Source: Caprimulgus europaeus
Taxonomy: Eukaryota > Chordata > Aves > Caprimulgiformes > Caprimulgidae
NCBI GenBank assembly: GCA_907165065.1
Contig: OU015524.1
Location: forward strand, 56,957,295-57,021,294
Direction of reading: 5' to 3'
DNA: 64,000 nt
The notes under the pieces were generated by a model. The model saw only the letters and a list, made by a program, of their open reading frames with translations, made no database searches and was not told the origin of the DNA. Shown here piece after piece: positions 1 through 12,161 of this stretch; the first letter of the stretch is position 1; every line of letters begins with the position of its first letter. The position numbers and the translations under genes were made by a program.

Positions 1-298
1 GCTAAATGAAATTATATATTCAGTCGAAGTTTAGACAAGCAGAGTAACTGATTGCATTCCTTGGGAGACTTGAATAAAAACACCTCTCAAAGGAGCACTT
101 ACTCAAAAGCAGGGGCTCTTTGCCCAAGTACACTTTCCTTCTGGACGATGCATTTATTTTTTCCCCGTGCACTGTTAAATCTTTTTATCCTTTCAGAATG
201 AAAGTGACTTCAGACATGTTTGCTTTCCCTTTATTTTTTCCTGGCTCACTTTCCCATATTTACAGAGGAGCCCAGGGTGTCCAGCCCCACTGACAATT

Positions 299-985
299 GG
301 GTCATTTCCCCAGATCACTAGCGGGGCTCCCTCGTGGGGCCGAGCAGCAGGGGCTGGGGGGAGACTCCGCCAACTGGAGGCTGTTTTCCCCTCAGCTACC
401 ACGGGAGGGAGCCCTTGGCCAGCCCGCCAGAGCCAGCGCCCGGCGCCGGGGCCGGAGCCGGGGCCGAGGCCTGGTAACCGGGTACGCGCGGGGGATTTGC
501 GGGCTGAAGCGCTTGTTCTCGGTCATTTCTGACCGTCCCAGCAGAACTATGGTTTCCCACTTGTGACTATTCTAAATAAAAGAAGTTGCCAGAAAAACCC
601 CCAATCTGGAGGGATGGGGGGTTCCAACCGTTTTTGCGCTTCAGAGGGCTGGGGTGGATGCAGGCGGGTTTGCTGCTTCGGTGCTTCAGTCCGATCACCG
701 CTTTCCCCCGTTATTTGGGGAAGCCTTTCACACAGCAACAGTAATCTAGGAAATAAACAGAAAAATGTAATTTTGAGTCTGGCCCTGTATTTTACAGCCC
801 ATTCTTTCATTACTTCCATGGGAAATGACATATTCTCCTGCAATGACCATCATCAGTTTTATTACAGAAGTGTTCTACATTCCTCGGGCTGCGGTTTTGC
901 CCATCTGCAGGCTGCCCAGCGGGAGGCAAATACCCGCACCGGCCTCTGCACACTCGAGCCGGGCCTGGGGATTAGCAGCTAACTA
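299..985. promoter_or_regulatory. CpG-enriched patch, possible small CpG island or distal promoter
   Basis: CpG dinucleotides are packed most tightly at about 320-525, where I count roughly twenty in 200 bases, including the run CGGCGCCGGGGCCGGAGCC. They remain raised to about 985, while the flanking DNA is CpG-poor as is usual for vertebrate intergenic sequence. CpG-dense unmethylated patches of this kind commonly mark promoters or regulatory elements. No TATA box and no clean first exon could be fixed. Open frames here are short and are best explained by the GC-rich composition. It could also be a GC-rich exon of an unseen gene or a decayed promoter. Confidence 0.5.
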
Positions 986-3900
986 AGAGATTAGCTTTTA
1001 TGTCTGGGCACTGGGGCGTTCACAGCACCCGCTACTTGAACCAGCCTGTGTGGCTGGCCGTGGAGGGATGGCTCAATGCAGAGGCCAAGCCAAAAAAGCA
1101 TGGGAACTAGCCCCCAGCTTTCCACAGCCGTGCCTAGGGTGCATCTGGGACCCTGACAGATGGTTTCAAGCTCAGTGTGCACTTCAGCAGTCAAACCCCA
1201 TGCAGGAGCTTGCTGGTGTGAGCAAAGTGACAAAGGTGCTTTTTAGCAGGACAGCTTAACCCAAGCAGAGCCGTGCATGAACGCAGTTGCTACTGTCTCT
1301 GTTGTCTCTGAGCAGCATGATCTGAATGGATTTGGCACCGTGCTGTGCAGATGTAGCTCAACAGAAGATTCTGTTTTGACCAGATCTTCATATGTCCAGA
1401 AACTGAAATGCAGGTGGCCAATGAAGAGTTGAAACAACCTTTGGGCCTGTTTGTAAAGGAAGACTGAGAAGGGATGTGAACCCATCAGCTCTCTGAGATG
1501 CCACAAAATTATGCAGTGGTTGTAGAGCACTAGAACACTTATGGAGCATTTGAGAATGAGCATAGTTGTTCCCTGAAGCAAGGGCTATGGATGTGCACAG
1601 AGAACTTTCGTGGTCTCCTTGCTGTCTGTGTGAAGAGTTGGAGGTGGGGAACTGGGAGGGGAGTTACTGTACACAGCTGCTTGCACTGAAAAAGAGAAAA
1701 GCAGTTTGTCCAAGAGAAAAACCACGTCTCATCTTCACAGTCTGAGGACCTTTATGCTTGGAGAAGTAGAAGTCAGTGTGAATATTCAAACTGGGCAGGC
1801 TGTAATGTGAGCAATGAAAAAAGTGCTGCAGTCAGGCAGAGACTGAGGAATGTAGGTCCCTGGCATACTGGTTAGCAACTGTCTGTGTTTTCAGGCAAGA
1901 TTCAATCCAAAGATGGATTGAAATAACAGACCATCCAATTTGATTGTAGCAGATCAGAGAGACACAAAAAAGCAGACAAGGAGATCTATTATAACTCAGC
2001 CAGAATAGAAGGAAATACTGACCTCCTCCTTCACGTGGGGTGTTTCTTATCCTAGATAGAAAGCCTCTACCTTTGGCATTAAACCTGAAAGATCCAGAAA
2101 CATCAAGCTGCCAAAGCAGCTAAGCCTAGGTCAAACAGCTAGCAGAAATGCCTAGCTGGAGCTGAGGTGGCAGCCAGGGTAGTAATACTCATTCCCTTGG
2201 ACAGATTTGTCTTTTCTTCCATTTAATCAGTGACTCTGTCTGCTTTGCTTTATGTTCTTCGGCAGATGTAGCACTCACTTTCCATGCTGGGGAGCCAGAG
2301 ACAGGCCAAGCAGTGAGAAATACAGTGGTCTCCTTCATGCCTGAGCAAGGGCAGTACCTTGCCCTGTCTTGTGTTCCTTCTTCTCTGCACTCTTCAACAC
2401 ACTTCCCAGCCTATTGTACTGTCTTCTGCCATGCTCCTGCTCCTCCATCTTTATAGCTGATGCCCACATTTAAAGCATTTTGAATTTAAATTGACCTTCC
2501 CCTGTGTCCAGAAACAGCTTTTCTCAGTCCTCTCATTTATGGGTCAACTCCAAAGAGGACTCACGAATATGAACTCTTTGGCTGCTTTCTGTGGCGCTTG
2601 TACAACAAGATAGCTTTCAGTATACACATGTATTGTGTTCAGTTTGAAAAAAGCATCTTTCACTGGTGAAAACACAGCCCCCGTGCCTGCCAGGCCAGCT
2701 CTGTGGCTTTTATTGCATGTCATAGCAGAGGGATGGCTGCAAGCAGATAGGCGTGAAGGCAGGTTCAATGGATTTTCAGCTGTGAAAATACATCAACGGT
2801 CTCCCCGAGGCCCAGGAAGATTGAGCACAGCCACAGAGCAAGTTCTCTCCACATGGGTGAAACCCCTCAAGCTCTCCAGAGCTCAGTTTGGCAATGCAGG
2901 AGCTCTCCAGGGGTTGGGGTTTCCTTTTATCTGGTCCACATCTACTTTTACATGCCCACCACTGGTCTGAAGCTGGTGGTCCCAGCATGGCTGTGCTTTA
3001 CCGAGCCCCACGTGGACTTTCTTGAAGGCTTTGTGTTGCCAGAAGGTGCCTGCAGCCCCCTTCCAGGCAGAAAGAAAGGGTTACATGCATCATTAACAGG
3101 CTGTGTTTACCCAGAAAAAAGAAAACTCTTCAAAGAACGTGATGTATGCACAGAGTGAGGCCAGTTGCCTTTTTTAAAACACAGTGACACACTTGAAGGC
3201 TGCCAGATTCTGCAGCTCTTACATAGTACGCAGACCGTGAATTTTTTCATACTATTCAACATTTGCCTGAGTCTGAATTTAATTAAAAACAGATTGAGAA
3301 GCTGGGGAGGAAAAAGTAGAAAAAGAAACCAGAATTTGGAATTACAAAAGCCAAACACAAACCCTCTGGTAATTGTTGCTGCTTGGGGTTACAACATGTG
3401 CAGAAGACGGCAAAACTGCTGTCAGTGAATCACAGTGGAATGCGTCAATTTGTTTAACTCCTTGGGAGTCGTGACATGACTCATTCCTAACCTGGAGACC
3501 AAAGGGAGGTTTTGAAGGGAAAATGTCGGATCAATCAGGCTCCTTGCAAAAGGATGAGGACAGTTTTAATTCTAACCTTTGAGATCTGGTTCCTGAATTC
3601 TCTGCAACGTGATTGCAAAACGTGGCCATCTCCATTTGGTAACATCGGGTGCTTGTGTTTAGTGGAGCAAATTAGCTACACGTGGGCTGGACAATGCTGA
3701 TCTGGACCTTGTTTCTGTCACTGACATGTGCTTTCTAATATTTTGGTGTGTTTTTTCATACAGTTTTGAAAACCCAATTTTGAAATCAGTGTGACTAATT
3801 TACAGAGTCCTAAAGCCGTTAGGTGCTGTAAAAGATATTACTCAAAAGAGGGCATCCTTCTTTTCCAGTGAATATTTGTCAAGCATTGCATCTGATTCAC

Positions 3901-4737
3901 ATGGGAAAAGAAATTTTGTCTGTATGAGTCACTTCTGTCTTTGGATACTTAACAAAATGTACAGTGTGGTTTGATGTATGACTAATGTGTTTGTGTATTT
4001 AAGAGTCTGTGGATGCTAATGGAAGTTACAGAGCCATATCTAGAAAAGAAGACACTTCAGTGTATTCCAGTTCATTAACTTTCATCAATACATAATCACC
4101 TGCTGTTTAATAGATCTAAAAAATTCCTTAATGCTCTGTATGCTTTAGGACTGCATTTTAAAGGTCCCCTACAGTAGGTCTTTGTTTAAACATCCCACTC
4201 ATCTATCATTAACCATCTCATTTGTATTTTATTTCAGTTCATTTGCAAAGCATGTGCTCTACCTAATTAATACAAATTTTTTTGCTTGTTGAGAGCTTCC
4301 CTTCTCCAACCTGTCACTCCGAAATATGCTCACAAGAAATTTCAGCCTCCTTTTGTTAATAGCATTTACAAAGTGACCTTTATTCTCTCAAGATACCCTA
4401 ATTATTCACACGTAGTTACTAAGTAACCCGTATGAATGCTTCAGGCAACACATCTCATAATAATTGAGTTGCACTTTCTGGCTATCCAGTGTTGGTGTTG
4501 TGGGACTGAGAGCCCAAACCCTCTGGTGTTGGCTTCATCCTTTATTTGAAAAGGATGCTCATGAATGAAACTTCTTAAAACATTTTGATTAACAGAGATT
4601 TTCAAGTGACAAACTAGGCTTGCAATACCAAGAAAAAAATATAGAGAAAAGTCCTTATATTCATCATTCTGTTTAACCAACAGTTTGCAAGAAATAAGTG
4701 AAATATATTTCTCAGTGAAGGCTTTTTTAATTATTAT
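986..4737. other. Noncoding stretch, nothing recognised
   Basis: This is ordinary mixed-composition sequence with no repeat family, RNA gene or convincing exon that I can recognise. Open frames are all about 110 codons or shorter and occur on both strands without codon character. Confidence 0.5.
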
Positions 4738-4935
4738 TATTTTGTTTTCCCCAGTTAGCATATTATCTATATTCCTACTGGTTTTCCTTTGTAATGGATG
4801 AAAAGTAATAAAAAAAATTTTATAAAAATTTATTATTTTTAAAAAAATTCAGATAAAACTGAAACTGCAGTTTTTAATAATTTAAACAAAATAATTAGCT
4901 GCATTTTTATTTAACACAACTGTGAAAATTAGTAT
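4738..4935. repeat. AT-rich low-complexity segment
   Basis: The segment is nearly pure A and T with short runs such as AAAAAAATTTTATAAAAATT and TTAATAATTTAAAC. Such DNA is flexible and can act as matrix attachment or merely be slippage-prone filler; nothing in the sequence decides between these. Confidence 0.6.
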
Positions 4936-7900
4936 TAATTAATTTCAATCCACCCTAATTGTGGATTTCCATGGTAAGAATTCATACTAAGAATTGCTCA
5001 TGTAAAACTTGGTGGAACTTTGCAAATATTTTCATCTACAGCTGAGAGCGGCCTGAAACACTTTGCTATTGAATTTTCTGCGTGTTTTTCACTACCATTT
5101 AAGACTTTTTTTCACATGTGTATTTTTCACCTCTCTCATGTACATTCTCTTGACTAATTTCCTTTCCTGTCCTGCTTTTGGCTGTGTTTTGCACAGGCAT
5201 TATTGTGATGTTTGAACACCCATCACATTGCTTTGGCACTGCTCTGTAATGAGGTATGCATGCAGAATGGACCAGAAATGAATTTTGAGCTCTGGGTTTG
5301 AGTTCACCTCAGTTGACATAGGGGTAACATTACCTTTGTCTCATCTTTCTGCTGTTAGTACTTAGCAGAGCCATCACAGCACGTAGGAGCCAGGAGAACC
5401 AAAAATACCTTCTGTCTCTCTCTCAGGTCAAATGAAGTGTCATGCCAGTCCTGTGCTGAATTTAAAGCAGTTCCAGTGGTGATGCCGGACAGTGACTCCA
5501 GTACCTAATTCTGCACCTCACAGAGAAATGGTGTAACAGAAAAAGAAGCTTTCAACTGCTCTGCCCCAGCCTTTTCAATGATCCCACCACTGGCTTTATA
5601 CATGAAAGAAAGGAATAAGGGCTCTCTCTCAAGTGTCATGCACAGTCCCTTCTCAGTCAATGATAACCTCTTTAGGTGGCCAGGATTAACCCATTAGCAG
5701 AAGGATTTGCCAGCCATTATTACTCCAGCCAGTTAAAAACTTTTGCCTGTGGATCTGTCTGCCTTTAAACAAGAATAAAGGACAAATGCATGTAGCAAAG
5801 GAGACACTGAGCCCACCCTCTTCAGAAAACACAGTGCTATGAACACAGACCCTGTGTCAGCACACAGTGCTATCTTAGCACTAAACTCTTCTTGGTAACA
5901 TTGCAAAATACTTGTTCCTTTCACATTTTATCTATCATGCTATTGTGATTGTTGCTCCACAGAGTAGCAGTAGAACATTGCCTTTCCTATCCCAGGAACA
6001 GTGCAGATCTGTAAATTGGTGTTGCAACTGCATCTGTCATAAATTGGCTGCTAGGCAATGTTATAAATGCCAGGTGTATTGTAGTATTTTTCACCCACAA
6101 GGCAGTGCAATTATCAAACACCAATTTGGGATTATTCTGTGACATTTGTGCTATTTGGCACTCGTCAGGATTTCAGCATTACCTTGGCTTTGGCCGGCAG
6201 CCGTCCAGTGCCGTGCCTTGCAATGCCACCAACACCTGTGTCAGGCACGGGAGGGCTTACAGAGGCGGCAGGTCCTGCTGGGATCAAGCTCTGTAACAGC
6301 GATGTCAACCTGCTGAACCTAATTGAAGGGGAAGACGTGTTGATTTAGAAACAGTGCAGGCAGTGTTGCATTTTTGAGAAGCTCTTAAGTGCTTAGTCCT
6401 TTGGGAGCCAGCTGTGGAGCTGTGGTCTGGATGCAGGCCCTGGAACACTGCAGACCTAGAATAGGGATAGGTTTACTCCGTGCTAGTATCTGTTTACCCC
6501 TGGTAAAAAGTTCCAGCAGATTTTTGTTTCTTGTTTATTTTGTTGCATATATCTTTTGGAAAAGCAAATCTATCATATATCCATGCTCTGGTTTTACTTG
6601 ACATGTTGACTGGTGGTTTTCATTTTCCTTAAGCTGCCCCCACCTACTGTGATGTTTGAAATAAATGGACAAAAAAGGCGGAAGCATGTGTCGAGAGAGG
6701 AGGGGAAAAGCTGTGGATGGTTTGTTGAGGTGGCAAAGCCTGTCTGAGATGAAGGAAACCTCTTACTGCTGCGCCAATTCTCCTGGGAAAATGCAATAGC
6801 ATTTGATATTGAGAAGCCTTGTGCAAATTTGAGCTATCAGCCTACAGACTTTCTGGCAACAGGGAGTTCTTTTTTTTTTCCTGAAAGCAGTCTAGTGTCT
6901 GATATCTGCAACTGGCTGCTGTGGCAGTACTCTGTCCTGTTTCTGATTTAACAATACACCACTTGCATCCCCCAGGAGGCCTCTCTCCCTGTGGACCAAG
7001 GGCAGAAGCTGACGATGCCCACAGCATGTCTCACTATCACCGGACCATCATCCCAGGTGCTCAGGGAACATTTATTTTTCCATGAACATTAGTTTCTTTG
7101 CAGTGACTGGGCCTGCCAGGTAGCAAGTCGGAGGGAATGTTGTTGCAGTGGTGCGTTTGTGGGTTTTCTCTGTGCTGCGCATCACCTTGGTTAAAAAAAG
7201 GTCAACTTTTTGTCAAAGGACACAACCTCATTTCACATCAGACATGTGAGTAACTACAGCAGGCTGACGTGGTGACCAAAGTTGAAGTCCAGAAAGGAGA
7301 TCATACTGATGAGCTTTCCGTCTTGCAGAAGAAACCGCATTGGGCTTTCCCCTTCCGCATAGGCTGACCAGTTGTCACGACAGTTCACTGCTTCTCAGGC
7401 AAAAGTATTTTAGAAGATCTTATGTCCTTACCATGGAATGATATAGGAGCAAGAGTACTTCCCTTGCATGTAATCCTGAAATGTGTCACTACGTGATGAA
7501 GAGCCACTCCATTTCTCACTTTGTGAACCTTGCAAAATTTTGGGCTTTTGGTGTATGACTCACCTCTAAGTCTGTTCTAGCACAGGCAGAGAGCAAGTGA
7601 GAGGCTAATGGAAAACCAGAGCTTTTAATTGTCAAGGTTGAAAATGCAGAGTCAAAAGGTGCTGTCAGTGGTGAAAGAGGCTATTTGTGTCATCATGCCA
7701 GTATGCTGATCCATCAGTGCTGGAGCGTGTGTGATACCTCTGTGACAGCTTTCACAAAGTCATACATCACATTACAGGCACACATGAGTGCCTTTAGAAA
7801 AATGGCTTTTGAAAAACATGTTTTCCCCTGGCTACACATTCAAATTCTATGAATGGATCACTGTAGATAAAAAATAGATACAGAAAATAGCGTGGAGTGG

Positions 7901-8844
7901 TGTAAAATTGGGAAAAGTACTGTGTAGTGTATTCAGGGTGATGGGTTATAGTGCAGCAGGTACACAAACACCTCTGCCCAAGCTCTTCCTCTCCCATTCA
8001 CCATTACAGTGCTGTGGCATGGTAAGAAGATGTAACAACCTGGTCATTTCTAATTTTTTTTTAGAAGAATACAACTGTACATATCAGGAAAATCAAGTCA
8101 GAGCAGAATTTTGTCAAAAGCAAATGTTAGTGTTTGAGAAAAAAAATAAGATATGACTTTGTGTCTGGCTCTAGAGCCTTATGGGAAGAGAAAAAGTAGT
8201 GTTCATTTTTGCTTTCTTCTACCTTCAACCCAAAAGGATGGAGAGGAGCACAGATAACTATGTACATCCCAGGGCAGCTAATTAGCTCCTTTTCAGCAGA
8301 TACAAACAGCCAGGGCAGAGGAACAGCATATGAACATCACACCAGTGAAGTCCACAAGAATAGACAATGCCAGAAGGACCTGAGGTCATTCTGTCCAGCT
8401 TGAGTTTTACTTGCTTCCAGCTCCTGTTTTAAATGATGTTACTGAGAACATGGATTTAAAGTGTGTTTCAAAACCAAGGGAGACAAGAAATAAAAAAATT
8501 GCATGTAGCAAGTGCAAGGTGGTGACTAAGTAGTGAAATTGTCTCACCACAAAACCAAAGTTAGCCACCTGAGCCTTGCTAGCTGAGTGTGACAGGTTTC
8601 CCCGGTGGGCCCTGATATGGGTATCTGGGCCACCAGGTATAGCCATATACAATGCATTGTCAGTACCAGTTTCTTACGTATCTACAAAAGCTGCTCCTTG
8701 ACCACAATGGCCTGGAAAGCAGATAGGTGAGGGTGGACATCTGTTTCTTACAGGGTGTAAAATGTGTCTTCATAAATCTTACAGCCTCTATTTGTTCTCC
8801 CACCATGAGACTTATGGAGGTTTGGAGACCCTGGCTTGCATATG
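4936..8844. other. Noncoding stretch, nothing recognised
   Basis: No repeat family, RNA gene or supported exon was seen. A short T tract lies at 6870-6879. The open frames are short and unrelated to one another. Confidence 0.5.
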
Positions 8845-8856
8845 TGCTTCTGATAG
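8845..8856 (+). repeat. Left copy of CR1 target-site duplication
   Basis: The 12-bp word TGCTTCTGATAG is repeated exactly at 9987-9998 and brackets the CR1 copy between them. It lies four bases outside the CR1 3' terminal repeat. This is the expected footprint of target-primed reverse transcription. Confidence 0.75.
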
Positions 8857-8950
8857 CGTGAATCATAGAATCATAGAATGGTTTGGGCTGGAAGGGACCT
8901 TAAAGATCATCTTGTACCAACCCCCCTGCCATCAGCAGGGACACCTTCCA

Positions 8951-9163
8951 CTAGACCAGGTTGCTCAAAGCCTCATCCAACCTGGCCTTGAACACTTCCA
9001 GGGAGGTGGCATCCACAACTTCTCTGGGCAACCTGTTCCAGTGTCTCACCACCCTCACAGTGAAGAATTTCTTCCTAATATCTAATCTAAACCTACCCTC
9101 TTCTGGTTTGAAGCCATTTCCCCTTTTCCTGTCATTAACTGCCTTTGTAAGAAGTCCCTCCAC
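8951..9163 (-). pseudogene. CR1 ORF2 fragment: extreme C-terminus
   Basis: The 70-residue frame holds the conserved last part of CR1 ORF2, with the motifs [11 protein letters not shown] and [15 protein letters not shown] and the end SLEVFKARLDEALSNL. It is in a different frame from the 9343-9885 fragment, so at least one frameshift lies between about 9163 and 9343, which shows the copy is dead. The 3' untranslated region from 8861 to 8950 follows directly. Confidence 0.93.
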
Positions 9164-9342
9164 AGCTTTCTTGTAGGCCCCTTCAGCTATTGGAAGGCCA
9201 CTATAAGATCTCCCCTAAGTCTTCTCTTCTCCAGATTGAACAGCCTCAACTCTTTCAGCCTGTCCTCATAGGAGAGGTGCTCCAGCCCTTGGGTCATCCT
9301 CATGGCCCTCTTCTGGACTTGTTCTAACTGGTCCATATCTTT

Positions 9343-9885
9343 CTAGTGTTGGGGGCTCCAGAACTGGACACAGTACTTCAGGTGGAGCCTTATGAGAGCA
9401 GAGTAGAGGGGAAGAATCACCTCCCTCAACCTGCTGGCCACACTTCTCTTGGTGCAGCCCAGGATACAGTTGGCCTTCTGGGCTGTGACTGCACATTGCC
9501 GACTCATGTTGAGCTTTTCATCCACCACAGCTCCCAAGTCCTTCTCTTCAGAGCTGGCCTCAAGCCACTCATTGCCCAGTCTGTATTTATGTCTGGGATT
9601 GCCCCGACCCAGGTGCAGGATCTTGCATTTGGCTTTGTTGAACTTCATGAGGTTTACACAAGCCCACCTCTCAGGCCTGTCAAGGTCCCTCTGGATGGCA
9701 TCCCGTCCCTCCAGCGTGTCAACCGCACCACTCAGCTTGGTGTCGTCGGCAAACTTGCTGAGGGTGCGCTCAATCCCCCTGTCCATGTCACTGACAAAGA
9801 TGTTGAACAGCACTGGCCCCAATACAGACCCTTGAGGGACACCAATCGTCACCAGTCTCCACTCAGACATTGAGCTCTTGACCAC
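9343..9885 (-). pseudogene. CR1 ORF2 fragment: reverse transcriptase palm
   Basis: This 180-residue open frame inside the CR1 copy carries the reverse-transcriptase signature [10 protein letters not shown] at residues 15-24 and the catalytic box FADD at residues 45-48, whose paired aspartates bind the metal ions for DNA synthesis. It continues into the CR1 tail motif [12 protein letters not shown] near residue 86 and the segment ending in FWSPQH. The first methionine is internal to the original protein, so this is a fragment of the roughly 900-residue ORF2 product. It lacks the endonuclease domain and the fingers of the polymerase because the element is 5'-truncated. No function is expected. 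Confidence 0.93.
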
Positions 9886-9986
9886 AACTCTTTGAGTGCA
9901 ACTATCCAGTCAGTTCCTCATCCGCCGAGTGGTCCATCCATCAAACCCCCATATTTCCAATTTCCCACATGTTCCCAATATGTATC

Positions 9987-9998
9987 TGCTTCTGATAG
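9987..9998 (+). repeat. Right copy of CR1 target-site duplication
   Basis: TGCTTCTGATAG matches 8845-8856 exactly. The bases just outside also resemble each other (ATATG in both), so the true duplication may be slightly longer with later changes. Confidence 0.75.
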
Positions 9999-11139
9999 AA
10001 ATATAATGAGTATAGAATTGATAATTATTCTCACATAAAATACTGCAAGGTCAGTGTCTGTGAATGACTCCATTTTCTTGCATATTCTATAGCAATAGCC
10101 AGACTGTCCCAGTGATCCACACTGATGGAGGAGCTTTAATTTGCATTTTCTGAGGACGCAGTTCACCAAACAACAGGAATGTCAGTAACTGCAGAATTTT
10201 TATCAGTCTAGTATATAACAGAAACAGACAATTGTTTCAGATAACAGATAACTATGGGCTAAAACAGTGGTATGCCTGGTCTGTTACTGCACCATATAGG
10301 CTTTTCTTTGTCATTTACAGATGTTGAAAACTTGAGTTGTCAACAACAAATGGTCTTCAGACTTTACATGATAGTATTTGGTAAAGACTGTGTATCAGTG
10401 AAGGGCTACTAAACTGCAGAATCATAACAATTTCTCTCTCACATGCTCTTGACTCTTCTCTACCATTTGCTAATCCATCACTGCTCTTTACACCCTAGTC
10501 CTTTCTGTTGCTGCAAATGACGCCTATCTAAAAATATAAAAAGAGGCAAAAGTAATGTTTTCCTTAGTTTGATCACTACTCTTCCGAATGTGATGTGGGT
10601 GGTTCTGTAGCCGGTGAAATGTGCATACACATAACATCCTGAGCTCACCCATGATGGTAGGACCCAGAGACCTAAGAGGGATACAGGGCCTTTCATATCT
10701 GGGTCACCAGTGTGTAAATAAGTAGGTCAGTAAGGAATGGAAGTAGGTTATTCAATTGTTATGTGGGGTGAGGGGTGCCCATCCACTTCTCGGGTGCGTT
10801 TCCAGAGCACAATAAAATAGCATCACAACTGACATTGACATTGACTGGTGTCCCCCATGGCAATCTCCACGGAGATGCCATGAAATAAATGGACAAGGAA
10901 ACAAAACTACCCTGTCACACTGGAGAGGGCACACCCGGGTCTTGGTGCAGGCATATTGGGAGAGAAGTATGTAGCTTGGCTGGTGAAGCTTTTGCTTTTC
11001 CATCCATTCTGTATGTGATTAATGGACAGAAAAAGGACTTCACTTTCCAGGGCTTTATTCTGACACATTTCATCAGCACTATCACTTGAGGATACCCAAA
11101 AGACAAATAGTTTTATCCTATTATGTCAGAACAAATTGC
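9999..11139. other. Noncoding stretch, nothing recognised
   Basis: Ordinary sequence between the first CR1 and the old repeat at 11.1 kb. No repeat, RNA gene or supported exon was seen. Confidence 0.5.
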
Positions 11140-11200
11140 AGCCTGCAGGCCTCATTCTCTGCTCCATTATGCCAGTTTTACGCTGGTGCAATTTTACTGA
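11140..11200 (-). repeat. Scrap of an ancient amniote interspersed repeat (tentative)
   Basis: The reverse complement contains TTGCACCAGCGTAAAACTGG followed by an AGAATGAGGCC-like end. This recalls, from memory, the dispersed amniote motif in which 'tttacaccagtgtaa' precedes 'gagcagaatc.ggccc', common in turtle, crocodile and bird genomes. The match is short and diverged, so the family is not assigned. Confidence 0.4.
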
Positions 11201-11255
11201 GCACTGATGAGCTCCACCAGACTAAAAGCAGCATGACAGTATGAAGATGCAGGGT

Positions 11256-11284
11256 CTTCATCTTCCAGAGGATGGAAGATGAAG
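11256..11284. repeat. 12-bp inverted repeat, 5-nt loop
   Basis: CTTCATCTTCCA at 11256-11267 pairs exactly with TGGAAGATGAAG at 11273-11284, leaving the loop GAGGA. It is purine/pyrimidine biased, and a partial further copy (GAAGATG) lies just upstream, so slippage may have produced it. Confidence 0.7.
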
Positions 11285-11502
11285 CTCCAAGGCCCTTTTA
11301 CATTAATAGCAGTGCTCCTAAGTACAGCCTCGATGAAAAGTAGAGCCAGATACTGTACTTTGAAGCTAGGTTATTTCTACAGTAAGGAACAGAAAGACAT
11401 GGTCGTGGTATTTGTGCAGTAGTTGTGTCATAGCAGGTCCTGGTTTGGCTCTGTCAGGTTTGTATGGCAGGCATTGTCCTGGGAAGTGCAGGTTACAGGG
11501 GG

Positions 11503-11549
11503 AATTGCCATCAGCCCAGTTCCCACAACTGTATGGGCTGATGGCAATT
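11503..11549. repeat. Perfect 16-bp inverted repeat, 15-nt loop
   Basis: AATTGCCATCAGCCCA at 11503-11518 is the exact reverse complement of 11534-11549, with a 15-base spacer. The RNA would form an uninterrupted 16-bp stem. It is shorter than a normal microRNA precursor, which has a stem of about 30 bp, and pairing stops abruptly outside the arms. It could be the heart of an ancient palindromic repeat, a short inverted duplication or a structured RNA element. Confidence 0.8.
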
Positions 11550-12082
11550 TAGAGCAATGTTCCCCGTCAGTTCCAGGTCCCTTTACCTCTCAGCCTCGGA
11601 CAAAAGCATTTCACAAACTGTTTGGAAGAAGGTACTTCTGCAGTATCCTTTTGATGGTTTCCTTGTAAAGAAACAGCTGCTCAGAGTGAGAGGAAGCAAG
11701 AGAATGCAAAGTAGGTGCCATGTGGTGCTTTGTAAGAGCAGAGACTGTTGCAAACTACTACCAGTTGTTTTTTTTTATTAGGATTCTCAGAAGCACCTGA
11801 GGATGAGGAATGTCTAGATTTGCCGGTACAGGGTTTGTCCTGGTGTCCTAAGTTTCTTCAGTCGGGCCCCATGTAGCCACTGAGCTTGAAGAAGGAGGAA
11901 ATAGTCTGACCATTTCCCACCCACTTGGTTTATGTAGTCCCTTTGCTCATCTTCCAGTGTGCTATCTCCCCATCCAGGCTTATTTGAATCAAGCTGAAGT
12001 GGGGGGGAGGGATTGAAGCCATACATTAATCCAAATAAATCAGACAAATTATGTATGTTCCCTTTGCTTCTCTCTAGGAAGA
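11550..12082. other. Noncoding stretch, nothing recognised
   Basis: Short interval between the hairpin and the second CR1. It holds only a T tract near 11769 and a G run near 12001. Confidence 0.5.
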
Positions 12083-12161
12083 GAATCATAGTATAGTTTG
12101 TTGGAAAAGACCATTACAATCATCTAGTCCAACTGTAAACCTAGCATTGCCAAGTTCACCA

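Larger units (their letters stand above)
8861..9975 (-). mobile_element. CR1 LINE, 5'-truncated, minus strand
   Basis: CR1 is the dominant non-LTR retrotransposon of birds and copies itself by target-primed reverse transcription. The 3' end is at 8861, where the plus strand reads AATCATAGAATCATAGAATG, the reverse complement of the diagnostic CR1 terminal repeat. Reading leftward from about 9975 the element encodes the last part of ORF2: the reverse transcriptase palm followed by the conserved C-terminal tail. At about 1.1 kb it is much shorter than a full CR1 of about 4.5 kb, as is usual after 5' truncation. The coding frame is interrupted, so the copy cannot move. The largest intact piece is 180 codons, so the copy is not extremely old. 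Perfect 12-bp flanking repeats fix its outer limits. Confidence 0.95.

Noticed and set aside
9346-9873. 175-codon plus-strand frame over the first CR1
   Set aside because: It is the antisense of the CR1 reverse transcriptase frame.
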